DNA from: DASRUP01 sp036397395
GTDB lineage: Bacteria > Patescibacteriota > Minisyncoccia > Minisyncoccales > UBA10102
Reading direction: 5' to 3'
Assembly: GCA_036397395.1 (NCBI GenBank)
Contig: DASWIZ010000044.1
Location: 1-10,315 of the forward strand
DNA length: 10,315 nucleotides
Shown here: piece after piece, positions 1-6,453 of the stretch
Position numbering within the stretch: the first letter of the stretch is position 1
Layout of the letters: every line of letters starts with the position of its first letter
The notes under the pieces: generated by a model
The model's input: the letters and a program-made list of their open reading frames with translations, nothing else
Told to the model about the DNA's origin: nothing
The model's database searches: none
Translations under genes and position numbers: made by a program

Positions 1-2
1 TG

Positions 3-74
3 AGAAAAAGATTTTCCGCGGTTGAACCCCTCTTGATTATTTGCAATAAAGCCACTCATCAATTTACGGGCTAG
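3..74 (+). CDS. possible 3' end of an unidentified upstream gene (partial)
   Basis: From the window edge one plus-strand frame stays open for 23 codons and stops at TAG (72-74); the visible C-terminus reads about RKRFSAVEPLLIICNKATHQ and then three more residues. I do not recognise it. A plus-oriented terminator 47 nt further on fits a gene ending here. The minus strand also has a short frame open to the edge, from ATG at 59-57, so the reading direction is not settled. The length is too short to judge by coding statistics. Confidence 0.25.
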   Translation, partial: RKRFSAVEPLLIICNKATHQFTG

Positions 75-120
75 ATTTATGGACTTGTCAAATATGTTAT
101 GTATTCAAGACAGTCAATAC

Positions 121-149
121 ATCTGGCCACTAAAAAGCCAGATTTTTTT
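121..149 (+). terminator. rho-independent terminator or attenuator just upstream of greA
   Basis: ATCTGGC (121-127) pairs perfectly with GCCAGAT (137-143) around a 9-nt loop, and a run of seven T follows (143-149). Only the plus orientation has the T-tract. It ends 12 nt before the greA ATG at 162, so it either ends the upstream gene or attenuates a greA transcript that starts earlier. Confidence 0.75.
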
Positions 150-161
150 AACCATTTTTAT

Positions 162-650
162 ATGACCACGTTAACATCCAACAGATTTTACGTAACCAAA
201 CAAGGACTGGAAAAAGTGCAAAAAGAATACGAGAAACTCCACGAGTTTAAGCGCCAGAAAACCATGGGTGAAATGCCCAGCATTTTACATTCGGAAGAAG
301 CAAACCCGGAATACCTGGCGTTCCAGGAAGATATGAGCCTGCTGGACGCAAGACTAAACGAGTACGAAAACATTTTGCAGAACGCGGAGCTTATTAAAAA
401 ACCACCAAAGAGCCAGTGGAATGAAGTAGGGGTTGGAGCTACGGTGAAAGTGGACCTTGGGGGTGAGGTTGATGAATTTACAATTGTAGGAACGCTTGAA
501 GCTGATCCTGTAAAGAAAAAGATTTCTACGGAATCTCCACTTGGAAAGGGCTTACTTGGCTTAAGGGTGGGCGATACAGTAAAGATAACAACTATGCTTG
601 TGAACCACGATTGTAGGATTTTGAAAATCACGTATTCAGAAAAGGAATAA
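162..650 (+). CDS. greA: transcription elongation factor GreA
   Basis: GreA enters the RNA polymerase secondary channel and stimulates cleavage of backtracked transcripts. The product is 162 aa, close to the usual ~158. Residues ~1-80 are a charged, Leu/Glu/Lys-rich region expected to form the coiled-coil hairpin. Residues ~85-160 are the FKBP-like C-terminal domain, with the family signature ISTESPLGKGLLGLRVGDTV. The acidic tip, usually GDLxENAEY, here reads HSEEANPEY (43-51), so acidic residues remain but are shifted. I start at ATG 162 because extending to ATG 99 would translate through the terminator hairpin and add residues unlike GreA. There is no clear Shine-Dalgarno before 162. The TAA stop shares one base with the next ATG (TAATG), which suggests translational coupling to the peptidase gene. 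Confidence 0.93.
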   Translation: MTTLTSNRFYVTKQGLEKVQKEYEKLHEFKRQKTMGEMPSILHSEEANPEYLAFQEDMSLLDARLNEYENILQNAELIKKPPKSQWNEVGVGATVKVDLGGEVDEFTIVGTLEADPVKKKISTESPLGKGLLGLRVGDTVKITTMLVNHDCRILKITYSEKE

Positions 651-2032
651 TGAAAAACGTTATTATATTTCCAGATAACTCTCAAAGCAAACTCTCTTCG
701 CAAGATAAAAAGGTTCTTCAAAAATTAATAGAGGCCGCGAAGATTATTTCGTTTCTTTATCTTGCGCAAAAAAACCCCAGATATCCTGGGGCAAATTTTT
801 ATCCAGCAGATGCGAGAAAGAAAGAAATTGAAGACGCGGCAAAGAAAAACTCTCAAATTTTAAACCCTTATACTTTTATAGAAAGAAATAAACAGGGAGA
901 GTTGGTGGCAGTTCCATACAGCCAGAAGTTTAAAAAAGAGCTTACCCAGGTTGCACAACTTCTTAAAGAAGCGGCGGGTCTTAGCGACGATAAAGTCTTT
1001 CAAAGGTACCTTGTGGCCAGAGCGGATGATCTTTTACAAGATAATTTTGACGCGAGTAATACACTTTGGTTAAAAACTGACCATTCAAAATTTGGTTTCG
1101 TAATTGGCCCATTTGATAGGTATTTAGACCAAGTTTTCTTTCAAAAAAGAGCTTATATGTGCTGGGTTGGAATACTAGATGAAAAAGCAACCAGGGGAAT
1201 GGCCCAGTTTAAAGACCTTATCTTAACAAGTGACCGCCTGTATTTGCCTGGCGCGCGAAGGGCAAAGATTGACCAAGTAAAAATACGCATAGAAGATACT
1301 ATCCTTTTTTCTGGTTTGGTTGCCGATTTTATGTTTGTGGGAAATAACCTTCCTTCTTCGGCTGACTTATACTTAATTAAGGAGCATGGGACTATGTTTA
1401 CCCTGTTCAAGCCAACTTTAAAATGGCGTTTTGAGAACTGGCTTTTCCCTACCTTTCAACAAGTGTTTGATGAAAGTACGCAAAGAAGGTTTTCAAAAGA
1501 AGAGCTAGAAAAAGCATTTTTGCAAAGCTCAGTGCTTCATGAAGCGTGCCATTCTTTAATGCGTTATGAGGATGCCTCTGGACGGCTTCAGGAATTATTC
1601 CCTTACTTCGACGAACTTTTTACGGATTTACTGGGCGTTAAGGGATGCGGCACTCTTATATTAAAAGATAGTTTAACGGAGAAAGAGTTAGAGGCAATTA
1701 CTCTTGCAACTGTATGCCATAGTTTGTATTTTTACGCTTCGCTTTCAGCAAGGCCGCACTTAAGTCCTTATGCGGTAGGGGGCGCTATTATTTTGGAGTT
1801 TCTTCGCAAAGGAAAGGCGTTGACGAAGCGTTCAAAAGGATTTTATTTTGATTCGTACCGTGCTCTTCTTGCGATAAATCAACTTACTTCTATTATTGAA
1901 TACTATATCGCCTTGGGAAATCACAAAGAAGCGGAGGAGTTTCTCAAGAGATTCACGGTGTTGAAGTCATTTTCTTCTTTTGAATCATACTTAAAGGGAA
2001 TCCCGAAAGGCAACTTTACACTTGACAAATAG
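650..2032 (+). CDS. M49 (dipeptidyl-peptidase III)-like zinc metallopeptidase
   Basis: 460 aa, with no signal peptide or clear membrane span, so probably cytosolic. The gluzincin motif HEACH is at 297-301 (VLHEACHSLM). About 20 residues later comes FDELFTDLLG (E322, D326), matching the second M49 metal motif seen as EEAKADxLG in short bacterial M49-like proteins. N-terminal blocks also resemble that group: NFYPAD near residue 50, NPYTFIERN with LVAVPYSQ near 75-90, FVIGPFDRY near 150. Canonical DPP III has HEXXGH; the one-residue-shorter HEXXH here is the form found in the bacterial DPP III-like group often annotated as zinc hydrolase. By family the expected activity is aminopeptidase or dipeptidyl-peptidase cleavage of peptides; the true substrate is unknown. 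The start overlaps the greA stop. The next gene's -35 box lies in its last codons. Confidence 0.72.
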   Translation: MKNVIIFPDNSQSKLSSQDKKVLQKLIEAAKIISFLYLAQKNPRYPGANFYPADARKKEIEDAAKKNSQILNPYTFIERNKQGELVAVPYSQKFKKELTQVAQLLKEAAGLSDDKVFQRYLVARADDLLQDNFDASNTLWLKTDHSKFGFVIGPFDRYLDQVFFQKRAYMCWVGILDEKATRGMAQFKDLILTSDRLYLPGARRAKIDQVKIRIEDTILFSGLVADFMFVGNNLPSSADLYLIKEHGTMFTLFKPTLKWRFENWLFPTFQQVFDESTQRRFSKEELEKAFLQSSVLHEACHSLMRYEDASGRLQELFPYFDELFTDLLGVKGCGTLILKDSLTEKELEAITLATVCHSLYFYASLSARPHLSPYAVGGAIILEFLRKGKALTKRSKGFYFDSYRALLAINQLTSIIEYYIALGNHKEAEEFLKRFTVLKSFSSFESYLKGIPKGNFTLDK

Positions 2033-2050
2033 AAAAAGTAAACGTACTAT
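2022..2050 (+). promoter_or_regulatory. sigma70-type promoter for the asparaginase gene
   Basis: TTGACA (2022-2027), a 17-nt spacer, then TACTAT (2045-2050): a perfect -35, a 4/6 match at -10 and ideal spacing. The predicted start of transcription is near 2057, leaving a ~55-nt leader before the GTG at 2112. The -35 overlaps the final codons of the peptidase gene. Confidence 0.75.
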
Positions 2051-2097
2051 TAGTTGACGCACAAGGCGTATCGAAGTTCATTTTTACTTTAACCTAG

Positions 2098-2104
2098 AAG
2101 GAGG
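2098..2104 (+). promoter_or_regulatory. strong Shine-Dalgarno that selects the GTG start at 2112
   Basis: AAGGAGG lies 7 nt before GTG 2112. A nearer ATG at 2107-2109 is out of frame and only 2 nt from the site, too close to be used. This is the only full Shine-Dalgarno sequence I see before a gene in the window. Confidence 0.85.
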
Positions 2105-2111
2105 AAATGTC

Positions 2112-3020
2112 GTGGACGCAAACATTCATTCTGGCCGCGTTGCGGTTCTCGTCCACGGCGGAGCGGGGTCTGGGCCTGTGGACGAAGAAGAGGCAAGGCG
2201 CATCCAGGAGGGATGCGTACATGCTGCTTTTGTGGCTCATCAGATTATGCTCGATGGAGGAAGGGCACAAGAAGCTGCTGTAGTTGGGGTTATATCTTTC
2301 GAGAACAATCCTAGTTTCAACGCAGGGCCAAAAGGAGCCTATCTTAACGAGGAGGGACGACCCCAGCTGGACGCTGGGATACTAGTAGTAAGCTCCGATG
2401 GATTAGTCCGAAGCGGGGGCGTGGCCGCACTTCCAGGTACCACCAAAAATCCTATTCTTGTAGCGAGGGCTGTAATGCTGGAAGGAGGCAACGAGGTGCT
2501 CACCGGCACAGATGCGGAGCGTTTTGCCCGATTGAAAGGAATTCCCTCTTGCGACCCAACCCCACTAATTACTCCTAGATCGCGTGCGTTGTATGAAGAG
2601 TGGCTAGCCACCAGACCGGCAAATAACCACACAGGGACAGTGGGAGTTGCTGTGCGCGACCAGTATGGTGAGCTGTGCATCGCTGTCTCGACGGGAGGCT
2701 GGACCGGAACCCGGGCTGGCAGGGTGGGGGATGTCCCCTTTGTGGGGGCAGGTTTGTACGGCAACAGGCGCGGTATAGCTGGTGCCACAGGAGAAGGCGA
2801 GGCAATTCGCAACGTACAGCTGTGCTATCGTGCAGTGGAACGCTTAGCTCGTAGTACGCCAACGAGGGCTGCCGAGCTTGCTCTCGAAGATCTCACGCAG
2901 GAAGGAGGAGTGGGCGGGCTCATTATTGTCAGTCAAGCTGGCGAAATAGGGTATGCGCGTACTACTCCCTACATGAGCGTGGCGTTCCTCGAGAACGGCA
3001 CGATCCGTTTTGACTCCTAG
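2112..3020 (+). CDS. isoaspartyl peptidase / plant-type L-asparaginase (Ntn hydrolase)
   Basis: 302 aa, normal for the family. These enzymes remove N-terminal isoaspartyl residues from damaged peptides and hydrolyse L-asparagine. They mature by self-cleavage into two subunits. The opening VHGGAG block is typical. The autocleavage site is HTGTVG (173-178), with Thr176 as the predicted nucleophile; alpha is about 1-175 and beta 176-302. GRVGDVPFVGAG follows, holding the substrate-binding Arg, then ATGEGE, which matches the family TGTGE block. All key residues are present, so the enzyme is probably active. Unlike its neighbours the gene has its own promoter, a perfect Shine-Dalgarno and its own terminator. 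It is also richer in G+C: a sampled line at 2401-2460 is 33/60 GC, against 21/60 at 1081-1140 in the preceding gene. This suggests recent acquisition. GTG is the start, set by the Shine-Dalgarno. Confidence 0.92.
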   Translation: MDANIHSGRVAVLVHGGAGSGPVDEEEARRIQEGCVHAAFVAHQIMLDGGRAQEAAVVGVISFENNPSFNAGPKGAYLNEEGRPQLDAGILVVSSDGLVRSGGVAALPGTTKNPILVARAVMLEGGNEVLTGTDAERFARLKGIPSCDPTPLITPRSRALYEEWLATRPANNHTGTVGVAVRDQYGELCIAVSTGGWTGTRAGRVGDVPFVGAGLYGNRRGIAGATGEGEAIRNVQLCYRAVERLARSTPTRAAELALEDLTQEGGVGGLIIVSQAGEIGYARTTPYMSVAFLENGTIRFDS

Positions 3021-3029
3021 TTTTTCAAA

Positions 3030-3061
3030 GAAGGGCTCCCCAAAAGGAGCCCCTTCATTTT
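3030..3061 (+). terminator. rho-independent terminator after the asparaginase gene
   Basis: GAAGGGCTCC (3030-3039) pairs with GGAGCCCCTTC (3046-3056), with one bulged C and a 6-nt loop. The T-tract is short (3058-3061). It begins 10 nt after the TAG stop and separates this gene from the next promoter. Confidence 0.75.
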
Positions 3062-3095
3062 GCTTATTGGATTTTAAGCCATCTGCCAAGGTTTA

Positions 3096-3104
3096 TGGTA
3101 TAAT
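3096..3104 (+). promoter_or_regulatory. extended -10 promoter for the UPF0104-polX operon
   Basis: TGGTATAAT is a perfect extended -10 (TGnTATAAT, with TATAAT at 3099-3104). There is no good -35 at 16-18 nt upstream, which an extended -10 can tolerate. Transcription should start near 3110-3113, giving a leader of only about 5-8 nt before ATG 3118. Confidence 0.7.
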
Positions 3105-3117
3105 GCACCATCATGCT

Positions 3118-4083
3118 ATGAAGCGTATTTTTCTTGGTACCGCCGCTTTTATGGGCGGAGTTGTGCTATTTGGCGTCTTAATATCGTACATAGGCTGGCA
3201 CGAGGTTTGGGCGTCTCTGCAAACTCTTTCTTTTCTAAGCATAGCGGTCCTTTTTACAACCACGGCAGTTTTTTTGGCGCTGGGCGTTTTCAGATGGCAA
3301 TATATCTTAAAAAGCCAGGGATACTCCCTGGGGTTTTTACAGTTATGGAAGTCGTTTTTGTCCGGGTTTTCTTTGTTATTTTTTGTGCCCATTATTCCTT
3401 TTGCCAACGAGGTCTTTCGGGGTTCGGTGTTGCGCGATAAGTATAATATTCCTTTTTCCCGGGGCATGGCTTCCGTGGTAATCGAGCATATTTTAGAGCT
3501 TACCTCGACCGTGGTAACTGTTGTCGCGGGGGGCGTGATTTTTCTGTCAATGAGCAACGTTTCGTATTCGGTAAAAACATTTGCCGTTATTCTGTTCGTA
3601 ACAGTGTGGTTTGCGGCGGCATCTGTTTTGTACATCCGCATTTTTCAAAAGAAAACAATTGTCGGATTTTTGGGCAGGAAGAAAGGCAATGTACAGGAAG
3701 TTGAACAAGAGGTGTTTGCGTTTTTCCGTTTAGACAACCGCTATTTCTGGCAGGGGGTTTCCCTTTCATTTTTAAGAAATATATCTGCTTTGGCGCGGGT
3801 GGTCGCCATGCTGTTCTTTTTTGGAAAGGGAATTGCCCTTGTCCCGGGCATTACTATTTTGGGGTTTTACTATTTAGCTATTTTGGTTCCTGTTCCGGCA
3901 GCTCTGGGTTCCCACGACGCTTTGCAGGCGGCCGGGTTTGCCGTGTTTGGATTTGGAGCGGGAACAGGAGCCGCGTTTGCGCTTGCTATCCGGGCCGCGG
4001 AAATTGCGTTCGCGGGAGCCGGGCTTATATATTTGGTGCACCACGGAGTACATATGTTAGGAAATTTTTTTGTAAGAAAATGA
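3118..4083 (+). CDS. UPF0104 / LPG-synthase-TM-type integral membrane protein
   Basis: 321 aa and strongly hydrophobic, with about eight transmembrane segments starting at residues ~5-25 and ~40-60. It resembles the lysylphosphatidylglycerol synthase transmembrane (flippase-like) family: an early LGVFRWQYILKSQG loop and, near the C-terminus, PVPAALGSHDA in place of the family PxPGGxGxxEA block. Members move or modify lipid-linked molecules in the cytoplasmic membrane; the substrate cannot be read from sequence, and no synthetase domain is attached. The frame is open from 3010, but an earlier start would read through the terminator and the -10 box, so I choose ATG 3118. There is no Shine-Dalgarno. 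The TGA stop overlaps the polX ATG (ATGA, 4080-4083), so the two genes are probably coupled. Confidence 0.8.
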   Translation: MKRIFLGTAAFMGGVVLFGVLISYIGWHEVWASLQTLSFLSIAVLFTTTAVFLALGVFRWQYILKSQGYSLGFLQLWKSFLSGFSLLFFVPIIPFANEVFRGSVLRDKYNIPFSRGMASVVIEHILELTSTVVTVVAGGVIFLSMSNVSYSVKTFAVILFVTVWFAAASVLYIRIFQKKTIVGFLGRKKGNVQEVEQEVFAFFRLDNRYFWQGVSLSFLRNISALARVVAMLFFFGKGIALVPGITILGFYYLAILVPVPAALGSHDALQAAGFAVFGFGAGTGAAFALAIRAAEIAFAGAGLIYLVHHGVHMLGNFFVRK

Positions 4084-5786
4084 ATAAAGAGCTTGCAGCC
4101 ATTTTTTCCCGAATTGCTTTGTACCTGCGCATAGATGATGTGCCTTTTAAGCCGCAAGCGTACGAGCGAGCGGCAGAGGTTTTAGAGACGCTTTCTGAAA
4201 ACGTAGAAGCCATCTATGCGGCAAAAGGAACGAAAGGATTAGACGAAATCCCCGGAATAGGGAAGGGAATGATAGCAAAAATCGAAGAATACGTAAAAAC
4301 GGGAAAGATACAGGAGTATGAGCTGCTGCGCAAAAAAATTCCTGTAGACATAGAAGAGCTTGTGCGCGTGGAGGGTTTGGGCCCCAAAATGGTGCGCGAT
4401 TTGTATAAGCATTTAAACATAAAAACGCTTGGGGATTTGGAAAAAGCGGCAAAAGCCGGCAGGATTCGTAATTTGCCACGCTTTGGCGAAAAAACAGAGC
4501 AGAATATTTTGCAGGGCATTGAGTTTGTAAAACGATCGCAGGAAAGGTGGCTGCTGGGCGACATATATCCTTTTGAGGAAGACTTGCAAGAAAGGCTACA
4601 ACAATCTTCGGCTATACAGCAGGCGGTTGTGGCGGGTTCCATACGCCGCATGAAGGAAACTATTGGCGACGTGGATATTTTGGTTACCAGCAGCAAGCCG
4701 GAACAAGCAATAAGACATTTTCTTTCGTTGGTGCCCCAAGAAAAGATCTGGGGCAAGGGATCCACCAAAGTTTCCGTGCGAACGACCCGGGGTTTCGATA
4801 TAGACATGCGCATAGTGCCAGAAAACGTGTTTGGGGCAGCTTTACAGTATTTTACGGGATCAAAAGAACACAATGTGAAGCTGCGAACATATGCTGCAAG
4901 CAAGGGGTATAAACTAAACGAGTATGGCCTGTATAAGGGTAAAAAGTTAGTGGCATGCAGAACGGAACAAGATGTATACAAAGCTCTTGGCATGGCGTAT
5001 ATTGAGCCAGAATTACGAGAAGACCAGGGAGAGATTGACAAAGCCCTTGCTGGCACATTGCCAAAGGTTATTCCGTACGGTTCTTTGCGGGGTGATTTGC
5101 AAGTTCAAACCGATTGGACCGACGGCAAACACTCCATTGAGGCCATGACAAAAGAAGCACAACGCCAAGGATTAGAGTATATCGCCATTACCGACCATAC
5201 GCGCGACCTTGCCATGACCGGGGGTTTAGACGAGAAAAAACTGCTGCGCCAGGCTGCGGAAATAGACAAGCTCAACAAAAAACTTTCCGGCATAACAATT
5301 TTAAAAGGTGCGGAGGTGAATATCCGCAAAGACGGTTCACTGGATATTGCAGATGAAGCTTTGGCCAGGCTGGATGTTGTGGGTATCGCGGTGCACACAA
5401 ACATGAAAATGTCGAAAAAGGATATGACCGAGCGGATTACACGGGCTATGGAAAATCCTCACGCGGACATTTTATTCCATCCAACGGGAAGGATATTGCT
5501 TGAACGCGATGAATACGAGGTGGATATAGAAAAAGTAATACAGACGGCGCGTAAAACCGGCACGGTACTCGAAATCAATGCCTCCAAGCGGCACGATTTA
5601 AAAGACGCATATATCAAAAAAGCCAAGGAAGCCGGTTGCAAGTTTGCCATTGACTCTGACGCGCACGCCACAGAACATATTGCGTACTTACGCTATGGGG
5701 TGGGGCAAGCCCGCAGGGGCTGGGCAGAAAAGAAAGATGTGGTAAATGTATGGCCGCTCGAAAAAATGGTATCATTCCTGAAATGA
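4080..5786 (+). CDS. polX: DNA polymerase X family protein with C-terminal PHP domain
   Basis: 568 aa, the usual length of bacterial PolX, a gap-filling repair polymerase with a PHP nuclease domain. N-terminal helix-hairpin-helix regions hold IPGIGKG (~55-61) and VEGLGPK (~97-103). The polymerase active site is GSIRRMKETIGDVDILV with D197 and D199, and the third Asp is D242 in FDIDMRIV. The PHP domain (~335-568) keeps ITDHT (D372, H373), GAEVNI (E412), a FHPTGR block and DSDAH (525-529). Its first motif is altered: DLQVQTDWTDG has Gln341 and Gln343 where DLHxHTxxSDG is canonical. Polymerase activity looks intact; the 3'-5' exonuclease may be changed. The start overlaps the preceding stop by 4 nt, and its own TGA overlaps the NUDIX ATG in the same way. 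Confidence 0.93.
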   Translation: MNKELAAIFSRIALYLRIDDVPFKPQAYERAAEVLETLSENVEAIYAAKGTKGLDEIPGIGKGMIAKIEEYVKTGKIQEYELLRKKIPVDIEELVRVEGLGPKMVRDLYKHLNIKTLGDLEKAAKAGRIRNLPRFGEKTEQNILQGIEFVKRSQERWLLGDIYPFEEDLQERLQQSSAIQQAVVAGSIRRMKETIGDVDILVTSSKPEQAIRHFLSLVPQEKIWGKGSTKVSVRTTRGFDIDMRIVPENVFGAALQYFTGSKEHNVKLRTYAASKGYKLNEYGLYKGKKLVACRTEQDVYKALGMAYIEPELREDQGEIDKALAGTLPKVIPYGSLRGDLQVQTDWTDGKHSIEAMTKEAQRQGLEYIAITDHTRDLAMTGGLDEKKLLRQAAEIDKLNKKLSGITILKGAEVNIRKDGSLDIADEALARLDVVGIAVHTNMKMSKKDMTERITRAMENPHADILFHPTGRILLERDEYEVDIEKVIQTARKTGTVLEINASKRHDLKDAYIKKAKEAGCKFAIDSDAHATEHIAYLRYGVGQARRGWAEKKDVVNVWPLEKMVSFLK

Positions 5787-6208
5787 AAAAAGAAAAATCA
5801 GCGGGCGCCGTTATATATCGTTTGGAAAAGGGGGAACCCGTGTATCTTTTGTTGCATTATCCCCCTTCGCCAAAAGCGACAAGCGAGTATTGGGATTTGC
5901 CCAAAGGCCATGTGGAGCGGGGAGAAACAGAGGAAGACACGGTACGCAGGGAAGTAAAAGAAGAAACAGGATTGGAGAATATTGAGCTGCGGCACGGGTT
6001 TAGGGAAACAATCCATTATTGGTTCCAATGGAAAAGGAAAAAGATTTCAAAAACCGTGGCGTTTTATTTGGCAAAAACAGGCGAGAAAGAGATAACAATT
6101 TCCGAAGAGCATATTGGGTTTGTATGGCTGCCGTACGCCAAAGCGATAGAAAAACTTACGTACCAAAACGCAAAACAGCTTATTCAAAAAGCCAATGACT
6201 ATCTTTGA
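5783..6208 (+). CDS. NUDIX hydrolase, Ap4A-hydrolase (diadenosine tetraphosphatase) type
   Basis: 141 aa from ATG 5783. The full Nudix box (GX5EX7REUXEEXGU) lies at residues 42-64, with the catalytic RExxEE at R56-E61. The flanking SAGAVIYR near the N-terminus and YWDLPKGHVERGE resemble bacterial and animal Ap4A hydrolases, which cleave dinucleoside polyphosphates. NUDIX substrates are hard to predict, so a general nucleotide-cleaning role is possible. I prefer ATG 5783 over ATG 5750 because it forms the ATGA overlap with the polX stop, and the extra 11 residues do not look conserved. Its stop lies 14 nt inside the next gene. Confidence 0.88.
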   Translation: MKKEKSAGAVIYRLEKGEPVYLLLHYPPSPKATSEYWDLPKGHVERGETEEDTVRREVKEETGLENIELRHGFRETIHYWFQWKRKKISKTVAFYLAKTGEKEITISEEHIGFVWLPYAKAIEKLTYQNAKQLIQKANDYL

Positions 6209-6452
6209 ACAAAAAGTATATAACGAGGTAAAGAAAATCCCCAAAGGCCAGGTGCGAACATACAAAGAAATAGCCAGGGCAATCGGCAGGCCCAGGGCGT
6301 ATCGGGCCGTGGGGAATGCCTTAAATCGTAACCCCGACCTTACAACTATTCCCTGCCACCGCGTAGTCAGATCCGACGGCAAAATCGGGGGATATCGCTA
6401 CGGTACCCACCGCAAACAAAAACTCCTTGCAGAGGAAGGAGTTTTTGTTTAG
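6195..6452 (+). CDS. MGMT-type DNA alkyltransferase catalytic domain (short)
   Basis: 85 aa, which corresponds to the DNA-binding/catalytic domain of O6-alkylguanine-DNA alkyltransferases without the N-terminal domain. The active site IPCHRVV has Cys54, so this is not the Trp-containing alkyltransferase-like (ATL) form. KGQVRTYKEIA and RAVGNALNRNP match the recognition-helix region with its conserved Tyr and Arg finger. The expected role is one-step, self-inactivating removal of alkyl groups from guanine O6; a short protein might instead only bind and flag damage. It overlaps the NUDIX stop by 14 nt, so it is the last gene of the operon. Unusually, its last 12 codons form the stem of a bidirectional terminator, and the T-tract runs up to the TAG stop. 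Confidence 0.85.
   Translation: MTIFEQKVYNEVKKIPKGQVRTYKEIARAIGRPRAYRAVGNALNRNPDLTTIPCHRVVRSDGKIGGYRYGTHRKQKLLAEEGVFV
6414..6450. terminator. bidirectional rho-independent terminator, inside the MGMT-like coding end
   Basis: AAACAAAAACTCCTT (6414-6428) is perfectly complementary to AAGGAGTTTTTGTTT (6436-6450): a 15-bp stem with a 7-nt loop. Both strands carry TTTTTGTTT on the 3' side, so it can stop the plus operon and the minus rplT operon. For rplT it lies wholly downstream of the stop codon (6454-6456). For the MGMT-like gene it lies within the reading frame. Confidence 0.88.
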
Positions 6453-6453
6453 G

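Noticed and set aside
85..107. greA promoter using TTGTCA (85-90)
   Set aside because: No acceptable -10 lies at 16-18 nt; the candidates (TATGTT, TATTCA) are far too close.
99..161. N-terminal extension of greA from ATG 99
   Set aside because: It would translate through the terminator hairpin and T-tract, and the added residues do not resemble GreA.
188..721. 177-codon minus-strand open frame over greA
   Set aside because: Its composition (Ser/Phe-rich) mirrors the reverse of greA codons, and it has no start signals or family resemblance.
2339..2812. 157-codon minus-strand open frame within the asparaginase gene
   Set aside because: GC-rich genes produce such shadows; it is Pro/Ser-rich with no motif.
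3010..3117. Extended start of the UPF0104 gene overlapping the asparaginase stop
   Set aside because: The stretch contains the asparaginase terminator and the extended -10 box; the hydrophobic protein begins naturally at 3118.
4214..5056. 280-codon open frame on the minus strand inside polX
   Set aside because: It is a shadow of the polX coding frame: rich in Ser, Cys and Pro, no recognisable motif, and every PolX motif is intact on the plus strand.
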